Of a DNA stretch of 64,000 bases, positions 32,115 through 40,860 are shown in pieces; the first letter of the stretch is position 1, and the number at the start of each line of letters is the position of its first letter. The notes under the pieces were generated by a model. That model ran no database searches, was not told the origin of the DNA, and saw only the letters and a list, made by a program, of their open reading frames with translations. The stretch lies in NCBI GenBank assembly GCA_036001465.1, contig DASYUH010000109.1:41262-105261 (forward strand). Reading direction: 5' to 3'. Source of the DNA: Candidatus Polarisedimenticolia bacterium. GTDB lineage: Bacteria; Acidobacteriota; Polarisedimenticolia; Gp22-AA2. Made by a program: the position numbers and the translations under genes.

Positions 32115-33056
32115 ATGAAGAGCCTCCAGGAATCGATCGGCAACACGCCGCTCGTGCGGCTCGTCCGGATGCCCGGGCCGGGGAGCGCCGACGTCTTCGT
32201 GAAGCTGGAGGGGGCGAACCCGACCGGCAGTATGAAGGACCGGATGGCGCTGTCGATGGTCGAGGGGGCGGAGCGGCGCGGCCAGCTGAAGCCGGGAGGG
32301 ACGGTCGTCGACTACACCGGGGGCAGCACCGGCAGCTCGCTGGCGATGGTGTGCGCGGCGAAGGGGTACAAGGCGCACTTCGTGTCGTCGGACGCGTTCG
32401 CGGAGGAGAAGATCCAGACGATGCGCGCCTTCGGCGCCACGGTCGAGGTCCACACGAGCGTGAACCGCAAGGTCACGCCGGAGCTGATCCAGAAGCTGGT
32501 CGGCCGCGCCCGCGAGCTGGCCTCGCAGCCGAACACCTTCTGGACCGACCAGTTCAACAACCCGGACAACCGGGCCGGCTACCACCCGATGGCGCGCGAG
32601 ATCATCGCCGGGCTCGACGGCCGGCTCGACGCGTTCGTCATGGCGGTCGGGACCGGCGGCTGCTTCTCGGGGAACGCCGAGGTGCTCAAGGAGCGGCTGC
32701 CCGGTGTGCGCTGCGTGGCGGTCGAGCCGGCGGCCTCGCCGGCGCTGTCGCGCCGCGGCCCCCTCGGCGGGCACCGCATCGAGGGGATCGGCGCCGGGTT
32801 CGTGCCGTCGATCTGCCGACTCGATCTGGCCGACGCGATCGTGGCGGTGAGCGATGACGACGCCGCCCGGACCGCCCGGCGGCTGGCGCAGGAAGAGGGG
32901 ATCCTGGCGGGGACCTCCTGCGGCGCGAACCTCTGGGCCGCCCTCCGGCTGGCGCGGGAGCTCGGGCCGGGGCGCCGCGTGGTCACGATCATCGTGGACT
33001 CGGGGCTGAAGTACCTGCAGGGGGACCTGCATCGCGGGGGAGGCGACCATGACTGA
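32115..33056 (+). CDS. PLP-dependent cysteine synthase / cystathionine beta-synthase family enzyme
   Basis: The 313-residue protein has the fold-type II PLP signature: IGNTPLVRL (8-16), the PLP lysine Lys41 in NPTGSMKDR, the substrate loop TGGSTGSSLA, and the phosphate loop GTGGCFSG. TSCGANL near the C-terminus is also typical. Most likely it makes cysteine or a related beta-substituted amino acid from O-acetylserine or a similar substrate. CysK proper usually has TSGNTG at the substrate loop, so the GGSTG variant suggests a different acceptor or donor. It starts one base after the lipoprotein stop and overlaps the pirin gene by eight bases. Confidence 0.9.
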   Translation: MKSLQESIGNTPLVRLVRMPGPGSADVFVKLEGANPTGSMKDRMALSMVEGAERRGQLKPGGTVVDYTGGSTGSSLAMVCAAKGYKAHFVSSDAFAEEKIQTMRAFGATVEVHTSVNRKVTPELIQKLVGRARELASQPNTFWTDQFNNPDNRAGYHPMAREIIAGLDGRLDAFVMAVGTGGCFSGNAEVLKERLPGVRCVAVEPAASPALSRRGPLGGHRIEGIGAGFVPSICRLDLADAIVAVSDDDAARTARRLAQEEGILAGTSCGANLWAALRLARELGPGRRVVTIIVDSGLKYLQGDLHRGGGDHD

Positions 33057-33903
33057 GATCAGACGCGTGCAATCCGTCATCGAGCCGCAGCAGGTGCTCG
33101 AAGGAGCGGGGGTCAGGCTCCACAGGAGCATCGGCACGCGCGAGGTCAATTATCTCGATCCGTTCCTCCTGCTGGACGACTTCTCGTCGCACGACCGGCG
33201 CGACTACGAGGCCGGTTTCCCGCAGCACCCGCACCGGGGGATCGAGACGGTCACCTACATGCTGAAAGGGGCGGTGAACCACAAGGACACGCTGGGGAAC
33301 GCCGGGAGCATCGGCGCCGGCGACATCCAGTGGATGACCTCCGGGCGCGGCATCCTGCACGAGGAGATGCCCCAGGTCCGCCCCGAGGGGATCGCCGGAT
33401 TCCAGATCTGGGTGAACCTGCCGGCGAAGGCGAAGATGACCGCGCCGCGCTACCAGGACGTCCGGTCCGAGCGGATTCCGGAGATCAAGGGGAAGGACGG
33501 CGCCCGGATCCGCGTGGTCGCCGGGACCGTCGGCGACGTCCGGGGGGCGGTGACCGATATCGCGGCCGATCCGATCTATCTCGACGTCCTCGTCCCGCCG
33601 AAGAGCGCCTACCGTGAGCGCGTGGCCCGCGGGCACACGGCCTTCGCCTACGTCTTCGAAGGAAGCGCCATCCTTCCCGGCCTCGGGCGGGAGGAAGTCA
33701 CCGTGACGGCCCCGCAGCTCGTGGTCCTTTCGGACGGCGACGAGATCCACGTCAAGACCGGCGCCGGGCCGGCCCGGTTCCTGCTCGTCTCCGGCAAGCC
33801 GCTCGGCGAGCCGATCGCCCGCTACGGCCCGTTCGTGATGAACACCCGGGCCGAGATCGAGCAGGCCCTCGAGGACCTCCGCCGCGGGACGTTCGTCCGC
33901 TAG
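33049..33903 (+). CDS. Pirin-family bicupin protein
   Basis: The 284-residue protein is a complete pirin. The N-terminal cupin has the four metal ligands of human pirin in the same arrangement: His60 and His62 (QHPHRG), His104 and Glu106 (ILHEEMP). Bacterial pirins often act as iron-dependent quercetinases or as redox regulators; which applies here cannot be told. Its ATG lies inside the end of the cysteine-synthase-like gene (eight-base overlap), so it is the last gene of a three-gene operon. Confidence 0.93.
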   Translation: MTEIRRVQSVIEPQQVLEGAGVRLHRSIGTREVNYLDPFLLLDDFSSHDRRDYEAGFPQHPHRGIETVTYMLKGAVNHKDTLGNAGSIGAGDIQWMTSGRGILHEEMPQVRPEGIAGFQIWVNLPAKAKMTAPRYQDVRSERIPEIKGKDGARIRVVAGTVGDVRGAVTDIAADPIYLDVLVPPKSAYRERVARGHTAFAYVFEGSAILPGLGREEVTVTAPQLVVLSDGDEIHVKTGAGPARFLLVSGKPLGEPIARYGPFVMNTRAEIEQALEDLRRGTFVR

Positions 33904-34199
33904 ATTCCCATAGTGGCGCTCAGAGTGTGGAAACGACGGGCGACTTCCCGACGACCGCCCGGTCCACATCCCCGACTTATCAAGCGTCAAGCCAGCCCTC
34001 GCCGCGCTCTGAAACCAGGATTGATGTGCGAAATTCCCCCTTGCTGTGTCCGCGGGCGAACGATTGTCCGCGACCAGTTTCCGTCCATGAACGGGGTTCT
34101 TCTCCACACTCTCGGCGCCACTATGCATGGACAACAGGTCCGCGATTCACTATTCTCCGCCAGTCGTTCTTGAGCCGGCCGCGGCCGGCGGGAGGAAAC
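33904..34199 (+). other. Intergenic region without a recognisable gene
   Basis: No frame here has a ribosome binding site and a plausible protein. Base composition is somewhat lower in GC than the flanking genes. I could not assign a convincing promoter or terminator. The only clear signal is the GGAGG at its right end (about 34190-34196) that serves the next gene. Confidence 0.5.
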
Positions 34200-34784
34200 A
34201 TGATGATGTCAGCACGCGCGCGGCGGTTCGCGGTGGGTGCCGCCCTGGCGGCGGGGATCCTGGTGCTCGGCGCCTTCGAGGTGCGGGCGCAGGCGGGGGG
34301 GATGCCGGCGGGGACGCCGCCCGCAATGGTCGCGACCTACGAGAGCCTGGCGGACGCGATCCTCGCGGTCAAGACCACCGAGGCGAACCTGGTGCGCGCC
34401 ATCCTCGGCACCGCGTACGCGCACGCGCAGGTCGAGCTGGACCGCGCGCGCAAGGCGATCAAGGCGGGGGACGCGAAGGGATCGCAGACGGCCCTGGAAG
34501 GACTCGCGTCGGCCGTCGGGCAGCTCGGCACGGAAGGGGATGCTGCGGTCGGCGCCGTGCGCAAGCGGCTTCTCGAGGGGGGCCACCATCACAACGCGGC
34601 CGGCGAGGCGAAGCGGATCTACGACGAAGGATTCGTCGTCGTGACGCGCGCCGCCAAGCAGTCGTTCCTCGACGCGTCGAAGGCGTTAGGCCTCCTGGCG
34701 CGCGCTCCGAAAGCGGACGCGCTCGAGACGGAATGGAAGAAGGTCGAGACGACCTGGGCGTCCCTGTCGAAGGGGAGCGTCTGA
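34200..34784 (+). CDS. Exported helical protein of unknown function
   Basis: The 194-residue product starts at ATG 34200 after GGAGG with a four-base gap. A signal peptide covers residues 4-30 (AALAAGILVLGAFEVRAQA). The mature protein is mostly helical with regularly spaced Ala, Lys and Glu and a GGHHHN segment in the middle that could bind metal. I recognise no family. It is followed 22 bases later by the FG-GAP/UnbV gene, probably in one transcript. Confidence 0.6.
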   Translation: MMMSARARRFAVGAALAAGILVLGAFEVRAQAGGMPAGTPPAMVATYESLADAILAVKTTEANLVRAILGTAYAHAQVELDRARKAIKAGDAKGSQTALEGLASAVGQLGTEGDAAVGAVRKRLLEGGHHHNAAGEAKRIYDEGFVVVTRAAKQSFLDASKALGLLARAPKADALETEWKKVETTWASLSKGSV

Positions 34785-34806
34785 TCGCGCCTCGCCTCCA
34801 TTGCTG

Positions 34807-36627
34807 ATGAGCCTCGCGCGCCGGGGCGGGGCGGCCCCTCTGGCGTGGGCCTGCCTCGCGGCGTCCGCCTGCGTCGATGCAGGCGCGCCGCCGGCGCCGC
34901 CGGCCTCACCGCCGGAAGCGGAGCGCCAGGCCGGCGCAGAGCGTCGCGCCGGTGCGGATCATCCGGGCGCCCCGGCCGGCGCCGAAGACCAGGGGGCGGG
35001 ACGGTTCCACTTCGTCGACGTCGCCGCCGCGGCGGGGATCACGCGCGTTACCTGGGCGGGGCGGCCGGGGAAGGACCACCTCCTCGACTCGGCCGGAACG
35101 GGCGCGGCGTTTCTCGACTACGACCGGGACGGACGTGTGGACGTGTACATCGTGAACGGCTGGCGCCTGGAGGCTCCCGCGCCGGGCGGCCCGGCGCCGG
35201 GCAAGGCGCGGGTGGTCGAGCGCGGTCGCGATGCCCTGTACAGGGGCCTGCCGGACGGCACCTTCCGGGACGTCACCGACGAGGCCGGCGTCGCCGGTGA
35301 AGGGCACTGGGGATCGGGGGTCGCGGTGGCCGATTACGACGCCGACGGCCGGCCCGATCTCCTGGTCACGAGCTTCGGACCCAACGTCCTGTACCGCAAC
35401 CGGGGGGACGGCACCTTCGAGAACGTCGCCCCGCGCCTGAGGATCGAAGCGCCAGGCTGGAACACCGGGGCGGCCTTCCTCGACGCCGATGGGGATGGCG
35501 ACCTCGATCTTTACGTCGCGGCGTACATCGCCGCGACCCTCGACGACGTCCTCTCGGCGAGGCCGACCCTCGACTGGAAGGGGCTCGAGAAGGTCGCGTT
35601 CGGCCCGTTCGGCCTCACCGGGGCGCCGGATCACTATTTCAGGTCGGAAGGGGGCCGGCGGTTCGTGGATGCCACGGCCGAGGCGGGGCTCCTGGACAAG
35701 GGCCGGGCGTTCGGCTTCGCCGCCCGCGCCGCCGACTTCGACGACGACGGCGATCTCGATCTCTACGTCGCGAACGATTCCGATCCGAACTACCTCTACC
35801 GCAGCGAAGGGCACGGGACGTTCAAGGAGGTCGGCGTCTGGTCAGGGTGCGCCCTCGACGCGAACGGCGCGGCGCAGGCCAGCATGGGGGTGGCGGTCGG
35901 CGACGCCACGGGGGACGGCAGGCTCGATCTCGTCACGACGAATTTCTCGGAAGACTTCTCGACCTTCTACCGCGGCCTGGGGGGCGGGTCCTTCGAGGAC
36001 GCCAGCGAGGAGACCGGGGTCGGCCCGGCCACCTTCCCGCCGATGTCCTGGGGCACGGCCTTCGCCGATTTCGACAACGACGGCGACCTCGATCTGGTGA
36101 TCGCCAACGGCCACATCTACCCGCAGATCGACCGGCACCCGGAGGTCCTCGGGACCTTCCGCCAGCGAAATCTTCTCCTGGAGAACCGCGAAGGGCGCTT
36201 CGTGGACGTCACCGCGCAGGCCGGCCCGGGGTTCCAATCGCTCGAGTCGAGCCGCGGGCTGGCGATCGGGGACTACGACAACGACGGCGACCTGGACATC
36301 CTGATCACCCGCCTCGACGCGCCGCCCGCCCTGCTGCGCAACGACGGCCGGGGGGCCGGGTCATGGCTGGAGGTGGCGTGCGAGGTCCCGGGTGGAGCGG
36401 CGATCCCGATCGGCGCCACGGTCAAGGTGACCGCGGGCGGCCGGACGCAGCGGCGCGACATCGCGTCCGGCGACTCCTACCTGAGCAGCCACGATCCGCG
36501 GCTGCACTTCGGACTCGGGGGCGCGGCCACGGTCGAATCGATCGACGTGCGGTGGCCGGACGGCAGCCACACCGTCCGCCGGAACGAGGCGGCGCGGCGG
36601 CTCGTCGTGGTCCGCAAGGGATCGTGA
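34807..36627 (+). CDS. Secreted FG-GAP/VCBS repeat protein with C-terminal ASPIC/UnbV domain
   Basis: The 606-residue product has a signal or lipoprotein signal peptide (LAASAC near residue 22) and a Pro/Ala/Glu-rich linker. Six to seven repeats follow with the calcium-binding DxDxDGxxD pattern (for example DYDRDGRVD, DYDADGRPD, DADGDGDLD, DFDDDGDLD, DFDNDGDLD, DYDNDGDLD), predicting a beta-propeller like the integrin-alpha/CRTAC1 fold. The last 90 residues (GATVKVTAGGRTQRRDI ... VDVRWPDGS-like) are the ASPIC/UnbV domain. Such proteins are common in Acidobacteriota and Planctomycetota; the role is unknown. A second member lies at 44359-46629. Confidence 0.88.
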   Translation: MSLARRGGAAPLAWACLAASACVDAGAPPAPPASPPEAERQAGAERRAGADHPGAPAGAEDQGAGRFHFVDVAAAAGITRVTWAGRPGKDHLLDSAGTGAAFLDYDRDGRVDVYIVNGWRLEAPAPGGPAPGKARVVERGRDALYRGLPDGTFRDVTDEAGVAGEGHWGSGVAVADYDADGRPDLLVTSFGPNVLYRNRGDGTFENVAPRLRIEAPGWNTGAAFLDADGDGDLDLYVAAYIAATLDDVLSARPTLDWKGLEKVAFGPFGLTGAPDHYFRSEGGRRFVDATAEAGLLDKGRAFGFAARAADFDDDGDLDLYVANDSDPNYLYRSEGHGTFKEVGVWSGCALDANGAAQASMGVAVGDATGDGRLDLVTTNFSEDFSTFYRGLGGGSFEDASEETGVGPATFPPMSWGTAFADFDNDGDLDLVIANGHIYPQIDRHPEVLGTFRQRNLLLENREGRFVDVTAQAGPGFQSLESSRGLAIGDYDNDGDLDILITRLDAPPALLRNDGRGAGSWLEVACEVPGGAAIPIGATVKVTAGGRTQRRDIASGDSYLSSHDPRLHFGLGGAATVESIDVRWPDGSHTVRRNEAARRLVVVRKGS

Positions 36628-36651
36628 GCTGACGCAGGTTACTTCGGGACT

Positions 36652-37068
36652 CTACAGGCTGCCTTGATTGGCTGATGCGACAAAGTCCTCGAGGCTCACG
36701 ATGCGGATCTTTTGAGCATGCGAAAGATGCTGCCGGAGGCCGTCGCCAGTGTAGAAGTCACGCAAGCTCCAGCCAGGTCCGCCCAATACCAGATACGCTG
36801 CCTCGAATAATTCGGACTGAACAGCTTCGGCGAGGCAGATGACCTCGAACGGAACCTTTTGCTCGGCCGTACCGGAGACCTGCTGCCACTTCATTGAGAT
36901 GAGCCACCGGAGTCCCTGCTTCGCGGCGACAGCGTCCACGATATGGCGACCGCCGCCAAGCCTCTTGCCCACGTTCACTTGCAGGTTCACTTCGTAGCCA
37001 CCACGCCGTAAAGCCGGCAGGATCATCTGCTCCAGGACACTGCCAGTCGTCGTGTTGCGAGGTGACAT
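36652..37068 (-). CDS. Small nuclease-like protein, candidate restriction enzyme paired with the adjacent Dam-like methylase
   Basis: The 138-residue protein starts at ATG 37068, four bases after the methylase stop, on the same strand. It shows features of a PD-(D/E)XK fold: an N-terminal Glu (SVLEQMILPAL), Asp in GGRHIVDAV, and a strand with Lys (WLISMKWQQV) followed by GTAEQKVPFE. The usual acidic residue two before the Lys is Ser, so the active site would be atypical or I have aligned it wrongly. Size is comparable with small type II enzymes such as PvuII. The gene is lower in GC than its neighbours. The restriction role is inferred mainly from the methylase next to it. Confidence 0.55.
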   Translation of the reverse strand: MSPRNTTTGSVLEQMILPALRRGGYEVNLQVNVGKRLGGGRHIVDAVAAKQGLRWLISMKWQQVSGTAEQKVPFEVICLAEAVQSELFEAAYLVLGGPGWSLRDFYTGDGLRQHLSHAQKIRIVSLEDFVASANQGSL

Positions 37069-37072
37069 GGAT

Positions 37073-37942
37073 TCAAAGATTCTTGAGGGCCAAGACCTCT
37101 TGGGCTGGGGTTCTGTCCCCGGTGCAACTGATCATCCTGGGGGCACGGAGGATGGTCAACTCAAAGCCAAGGGATTTGTAGAGATCCATGATTCTATCCG
37201 TCGCCTGGTTCGACAGGATGACGGGCCCATCATGTTTCGCCAGCCACCTGGCGGCCCGGACCTGATCGTGCCAGGAAAACCCTTCCTTCGCGTAACTCGT
37301 GAATTCCACGTCGTAGGGCGGGTCGGCGTAGACGAAATCTCCCCGGGCCAACGAAATGTCCTCGAAATCCACGCTCATGAATTGCCAGCGTCGGAATGCC
37401 TTGCGATACTCCAGAAAGTCATCCCTGTACGAAATTGAGGCATATCGACCAAATGGGACGTTGAACGCTCCCCTTCGGTTGAAGCGGCACAGGCCGTTGT
37501 AGCCCGTACGATTCAAGTAATAGAAAAGTGCTGACGCATCCTTACTGCCGCCGAGGCCCGCGGCGAGGAGCTCATTGAATTGTTCTCGATGGGCGTAGTA
37601 CATCTTCTCGTCATTTTTCATCGGCAGCTGAGTCCGGAAGCCGCGCTTCAGCCAGCGATAGAAGCTGATGACATGGGGATTGACGTCGTTGAGAAGGGCG
37701 CGCTCGGGCCTGAGCCCAAGCGTGACCGCAAGCCCACCGCAGAATGGTTCCACAAGGCGGCGACCGGATTGAGCCTGCCATAGCGGGCGCAGATGCGGAA
37801 TCTGCCAGCGTTTACCGCCTGCCCATTTGAGCGGAGGTCTGAGCAGGAGAGGCTCACCAACAGTCCGGACGCCAGAACGGCGGGATGACGCAGGGGGCAC
37901 CGTCTCACCGCGCCGTCGGGGTGATGTTGAGATGAGGCTCAT
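37073..37942 (-). CDS. DNA adenine N6-methyltransferase, Dam (D12) class
   Basis: The 289-residue protein has the alpha-class adenine methylase layout: PPLKWAGGKRWQI with the SAM-binding start, the FCGGLAV motif I, and the catalytic DPPY in FVYADPPYDVEF. Length and spacing fit the Dam/DpnM/EcoRV methylase family, so the target is probably GATC or contains GAT, but the recognition site cannot be read directly. GTG 37951 is an alternative start. The gene and its partner are visibly lower in GC than neighbouring genes, suggesting horizontal acquisition. It lies 31-40 bases after the M1 aminopeptidase on the same strand. Confidence 0.88.
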   Translation of the reverse strand: MSLISTSPRRRGETVPPASSRRSGVRTVGEPLLLRPPLKWAGGKRWQIPHLRPLWQAQSGRRLVEPFCGGLAVTLGLRPERALLNDVNPHVISFYRWLKRGFRTQLPMKNDEKMYYAHREQFNELLAAGLGGSKDASALFYYLNRTGYNGLCRFNRRGAFNVPFGRYASISYRDDFLEYRKAFRRWQFMSVDFEDISLARGDFVYADPPYDVEFTSYAKEGFSWHDQVRAARWLAKHDGPVILSNQATDRIMDLYKSLGFELTILRAPRMISCTGDRTPAQEVLALKNL

Positions 37943-37982
37943 CGTGAGCACGATAACATGCCGGGGTGTCGGCTGACGGCGC

Positions 37983-40724
37983 CTATCGTGTGCCTGCAGC
38001 AGCCGAGCCCGGGCCGGGGGCGCGCAGGAAGGCGGCCGCCGCCGGCTCCTCGCGGCGGCGGAGGGCGGCGCAGTCGTTCACCTGGTCGGCGAGCTTGGCG
38101 AGCTCGACGGAAACCCCGGGGGCGTCGTGCTCGGGGCTCGAGAAGAAGGCGCGCGCCTCCTCGAGCGGGCCGGTCGTGCAGCCGGCGGCGAAATACACCA
38201 AGAAGGTGGTGTAGTTCGGGGGGACGCGCGAGGAGATGGCCTTGAAGTTCGTCCGGACCCAGGACCACACGGCCGGACGGCTCGACGGCGTGGAGTAGAG
38301 GTAGTGCGGGATGGTCAGGATCTCCTGCGGCCGCAGCGGTCCCGCGAGGGCATAGGCGAGCGCCGCATCGGCCACTTCGGGCTTCTCGAACGATCCGAGC
38401 GCCGCCAGGTAACGGGAGCGATCGGCCGGGATCTTCGCGGACTCGAAGCGGCCGCAGTACGCGCTGAAGAGCGCCATGTCGCCGCGCTGCGCCGACAGGC
38501 GCAGGGCGATCCCGGCGACGGCGGGGTCGATCGAGGCCGGGTCTGTTTCATAGGCCCTGGCGAGCGAGGCGGCGTCATCGAGGACCGCCTCGTCGCGCCC
38601 CTCCTTCCCCAGCCACTCGAGAAGCCGGGGACGCAGGGACGTCACGCTCGCGTCCTCTCCTTCGGCGCGGGTGCGTCCGATACGGGCGAGCGTCGGGCCC
38701 AGGGTGGCGCGCAGCCAGGCGACGAACGGTCCCTGGAGCTCGGGGACGACGAACGCCTCCTTGACCTTGTCCAGTCCGTCCAGGACCGCCCCGACCACGC
38801 GCGGCTCGGGGTCGCTGGCGAAGCGCCCGAGGAGCCTCATGTACTCGTCCCCCTTGAGCGCTCCGCCGTCGAGGAGGGCGGCCAGGTTGCCGAGGAAGCC
38901 GACGCGCTCGCGCGGGGTGAGCGTCTTCGGAGCGTCGGCCGCCAGCGCCGACAGCATCGCGGGAGGGACCTGCCAGCGGTAATAGCCGGTCTCTCCGGCG
39001 TTCGGATGGATCCAGGCGGGGCGCTTCTTCGCGGTCAGGCTCACGATGGTCGACTCGTCCTTGAGCAGCAGCGTCTCGGTGCGGGTCGCGCCGCCGTCGG
39101 GGTATCGCAGGGTGACCGGAATCCGCCACGTCGAGGCCCGCGGCGGAGCGACGCCGTAGTTCAGGAAGCGCGCCTGCGTGAGGCGCACGCGGCCGTCGGG
39201 CAGGACTTCGGCCTTGACCAGCGGCACGCCGGGCTGGTCGAGGAAGGTCCCCATGGCGGCGCCGATGTCCTTGCCGGCCACCTTCGACAGCGACGCCCAC
39301 AGGTCCGAGGCGGTGGCGTTCCCCCACTGGTGCGCCTTCAGGTACTCGACGACCCCCTTGCGAAACGTCTCGGGGCCGAGCCAGCGCTCGAACATCGTGA
39401 GCACCGCCTGCCCCTTGTCGTAGGCGAGCGTGTCGGCCAGCTGGTCGAGGTTCTCGACCCCTTCGATCGGCTGCCGCATGGCGCGCGTCGACAGGCGCGC
39501 GTCGGTGGTCATCGCCTCGTTCATTCCGGTCACCTGGGCCAGCTCCGCCTTGAACTCGGGGAAGGTCTGGTCCGAGACCTTGTCCCCCATCCAGGAGGCG
39601 AACGACTCGTTCAGCCACAGGTCGTCCCACCATTTCATCGTGACCAGATCGCCGAACCACATGTGCGCGACCTCGTGCGCCACGATCACGACCAGGGTGC
39701 GCCTCTGGTCCACGCTGGCGGCCCGCGGGTCGATCAGCAGGATGCGGTCGGCGAAGGTGATGGCGCCGGCGTTCTCCATGGCGCCCGGCCAGAACTCCGG
39801 CACCGCCAGGACGTCGAGCTTGCGATACGGATAGGGGATGCCGAAGTACTTCTCCAGCGCCAGGGTGATCGGCGGCGTGACGCGCGCCGCCTCCTGCGCC
39901 AGGCGGGCGCTTCCCTTCACGGTGACGATGCGGCCCGGAAAGGGCAGCCCCTGCATGGCGACGGTCTCGAGCGGCCCCGTGGCGATCGCCAGGAGGTAGG
40001 TCGGCAGGGGGGGCGTCTTCTCGAACTCGACGACCCGGCGGTCCCCTTCCATCTTCTCGCGCACGATCGGCGTGTTGCCGATCGCCATGTCCCCCTTCGG
40101 CACGACCAGCGTGACCTGGAACGGGATCTTGAAGTCCGGCTCGTCCCAGCAGGGGAACGCCCCGCGCGCGTCGGTCGCCTCGAACTGGGTGAAGGCGTAC
40201 CAGGCGCCGTCTACTTGAAGACGGTAGAGCCCGGTCGCCTGCGTGTCGAAGGTCACGGAGAAGTCGATGTCGAGCGCGTAGGTCCCCTTGTCGATCGGCC
40301 GCTCGGTGGTCACGACGACCCGGTCCCCCTCGGTGGCGCGCTGAGTGGGGATCTCGCGGTCGCCTGGGGAAGCCTCGCTGCCCGCCGGTTTTATTTCGGC
40401 CAGCCGGGCCAGGACCAGGCGCTCGATGATGATGCCTCGGGCGTGAAAGTCGAAGGAAGACGTCGCCTCCCGAGCGCTCAGCTCGATGCGGGTCGTCCCG
40501 CTGTAGATCGGTTGCGCCGGATCGAGCGTCAGCCGGACCGACTGAAACGTCGGGACCACCTTGCGCTCGAGCCGCGCCCCGGCCGCCGCCGGCGGGATTG
40601 CGGAGGTGAAGGACACGAGAGCGACGGCGAGAGCAACGGGGAGGATGACCGGGCCGGCCGGCGCGAGCCGCCGGGCCCCGCTCCGACCGGCGAGGGAGTT
40701 GCGAAGAACTGTGAGGCGTCTCAC
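37983..40724 (-). CDS. M1-family zinc aminopeptidase, exported
   Basis: The 913-residue product has a signal peptide (about residues 26-48) and the full M1 layout: N-terminal beta domain, GAMEN exopeptidase motif (PGAMENAG), zinc site His350-Glu351-His354 (HEVAH) with Glu373 (LWLNES), and an ERAP1-like helical C-terminal domain. It removes N-terminal residues from peptides, probably in the periplasm. I place the start at GTG 40724, with GGAG five bases upstream, because it directly precedes the signal peptide; the frame continues to 40883 but crosses the predicted promoter. The divergent neighbour is the VWFA protein. Confidence 0.92.
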   Translation of the reverse strand: MRRLTVLRNSLAGRSGARRLAPAGPVILPVALAVALVSFTSAIPPAAAGARLERKVVPTFQSVRLTLDPAQPIYSGTTRIELSAREATSSFDFHARGIIIERLVLARLAEIKPAGSEASPGDREIPTQRATEGDRVVVTTERPIDKGTYALDIDFSVTFDTQATGLYRLQVDGAWYAFTQFEATDARGAFPCWDEPDFKIPFQVTLVVPKGDMAIGNTPIVREKMEGDRRVVEFEKTPPLPTYLLAIATGPLETVAMQGLPFPGRIVTVKGSARLAQEAARVTPPITLALEKYFGIPYPYRKLDVLAVPEFWPGAMENAGAITFADRILLIDPRAASVDQRRTLVVIVAHEVAHMWFGDLVTMKWWDDLWLNESFASWMGDKVSDQTFPEFKAELAQVTGMNEAMTTDARLSTRAMRQPIEGVENLDQLADTLAYDKGQAVLTMFERWLGPETFRKGVVEYLKAHQWGNATASDLWASLSKVAGKDIGAAMGTFLDQPGVPLVKAEVLPDGRVRLTQARFLNYGVAPPRASTWRIPVTLRYPDGGATRTETLLLKDESTIVSLTAKKRPAWIHPNAGETGYYRWQVPPAMLSALAADAPKTLTPRERVGFLGNLAALLDGGALKGDEYMRLLGRFASDPEPRVVGAVLDGLDKVKEAFVVPELQGPFVAWLRATLGPTLARIGRTRAEGEDASVTSLRPRLLEWLGKEGRDEAVLDDAASLARAYETDPASIDPAVAGIALRLSAQRGDMALFSAYCGRFESAKIPADRSRYLAALGSFEKPEVADAALAYALAGPLRPQEILTIPHYLYSTPSSRPAVWSWVRTNFKAISSRVPPNYTTFLVYFAAGCTTGPLEEARAFFSSPEHDAPGVSVELAKLADQVNDCAALRRREEPAAAAFLRAPGPGSAAAGTR

Positions 40725-40776
40725 GTTCGCTCCGGATGACGCGGCCTCTCGGCAGGGGAGGCACAAGGGAGCCGTC

Positions 40777-40805
40777 ACGTTACCCCGCCCGCCGACGCCG
40801 GTCAA
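40777..40805 (-). promoter_or_regulatory. Promoter of the M1 aminopeptidase gene
   Basis: On the minus strand TTGACC (40805-40800) and TAACGT (40782-40777) are separated by 17 bases. The expected start near 40770 gives a leader of about 45 bases before GTG 40724. Confidence 0.5.
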
Positions 40806-40860
40806 GGGGCGATTGCGCGGGGCCGGGAAGGTGTAGCATGGTCGGCAACGCGGAGATCCC

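Noticed and set aside
36652..37942. Part of a larger defence island
   Set aside because: Only two genes have lower GC; the genes on both sides are ordinary secreted proteins with host-like composition, and no other defence gene was recognised.
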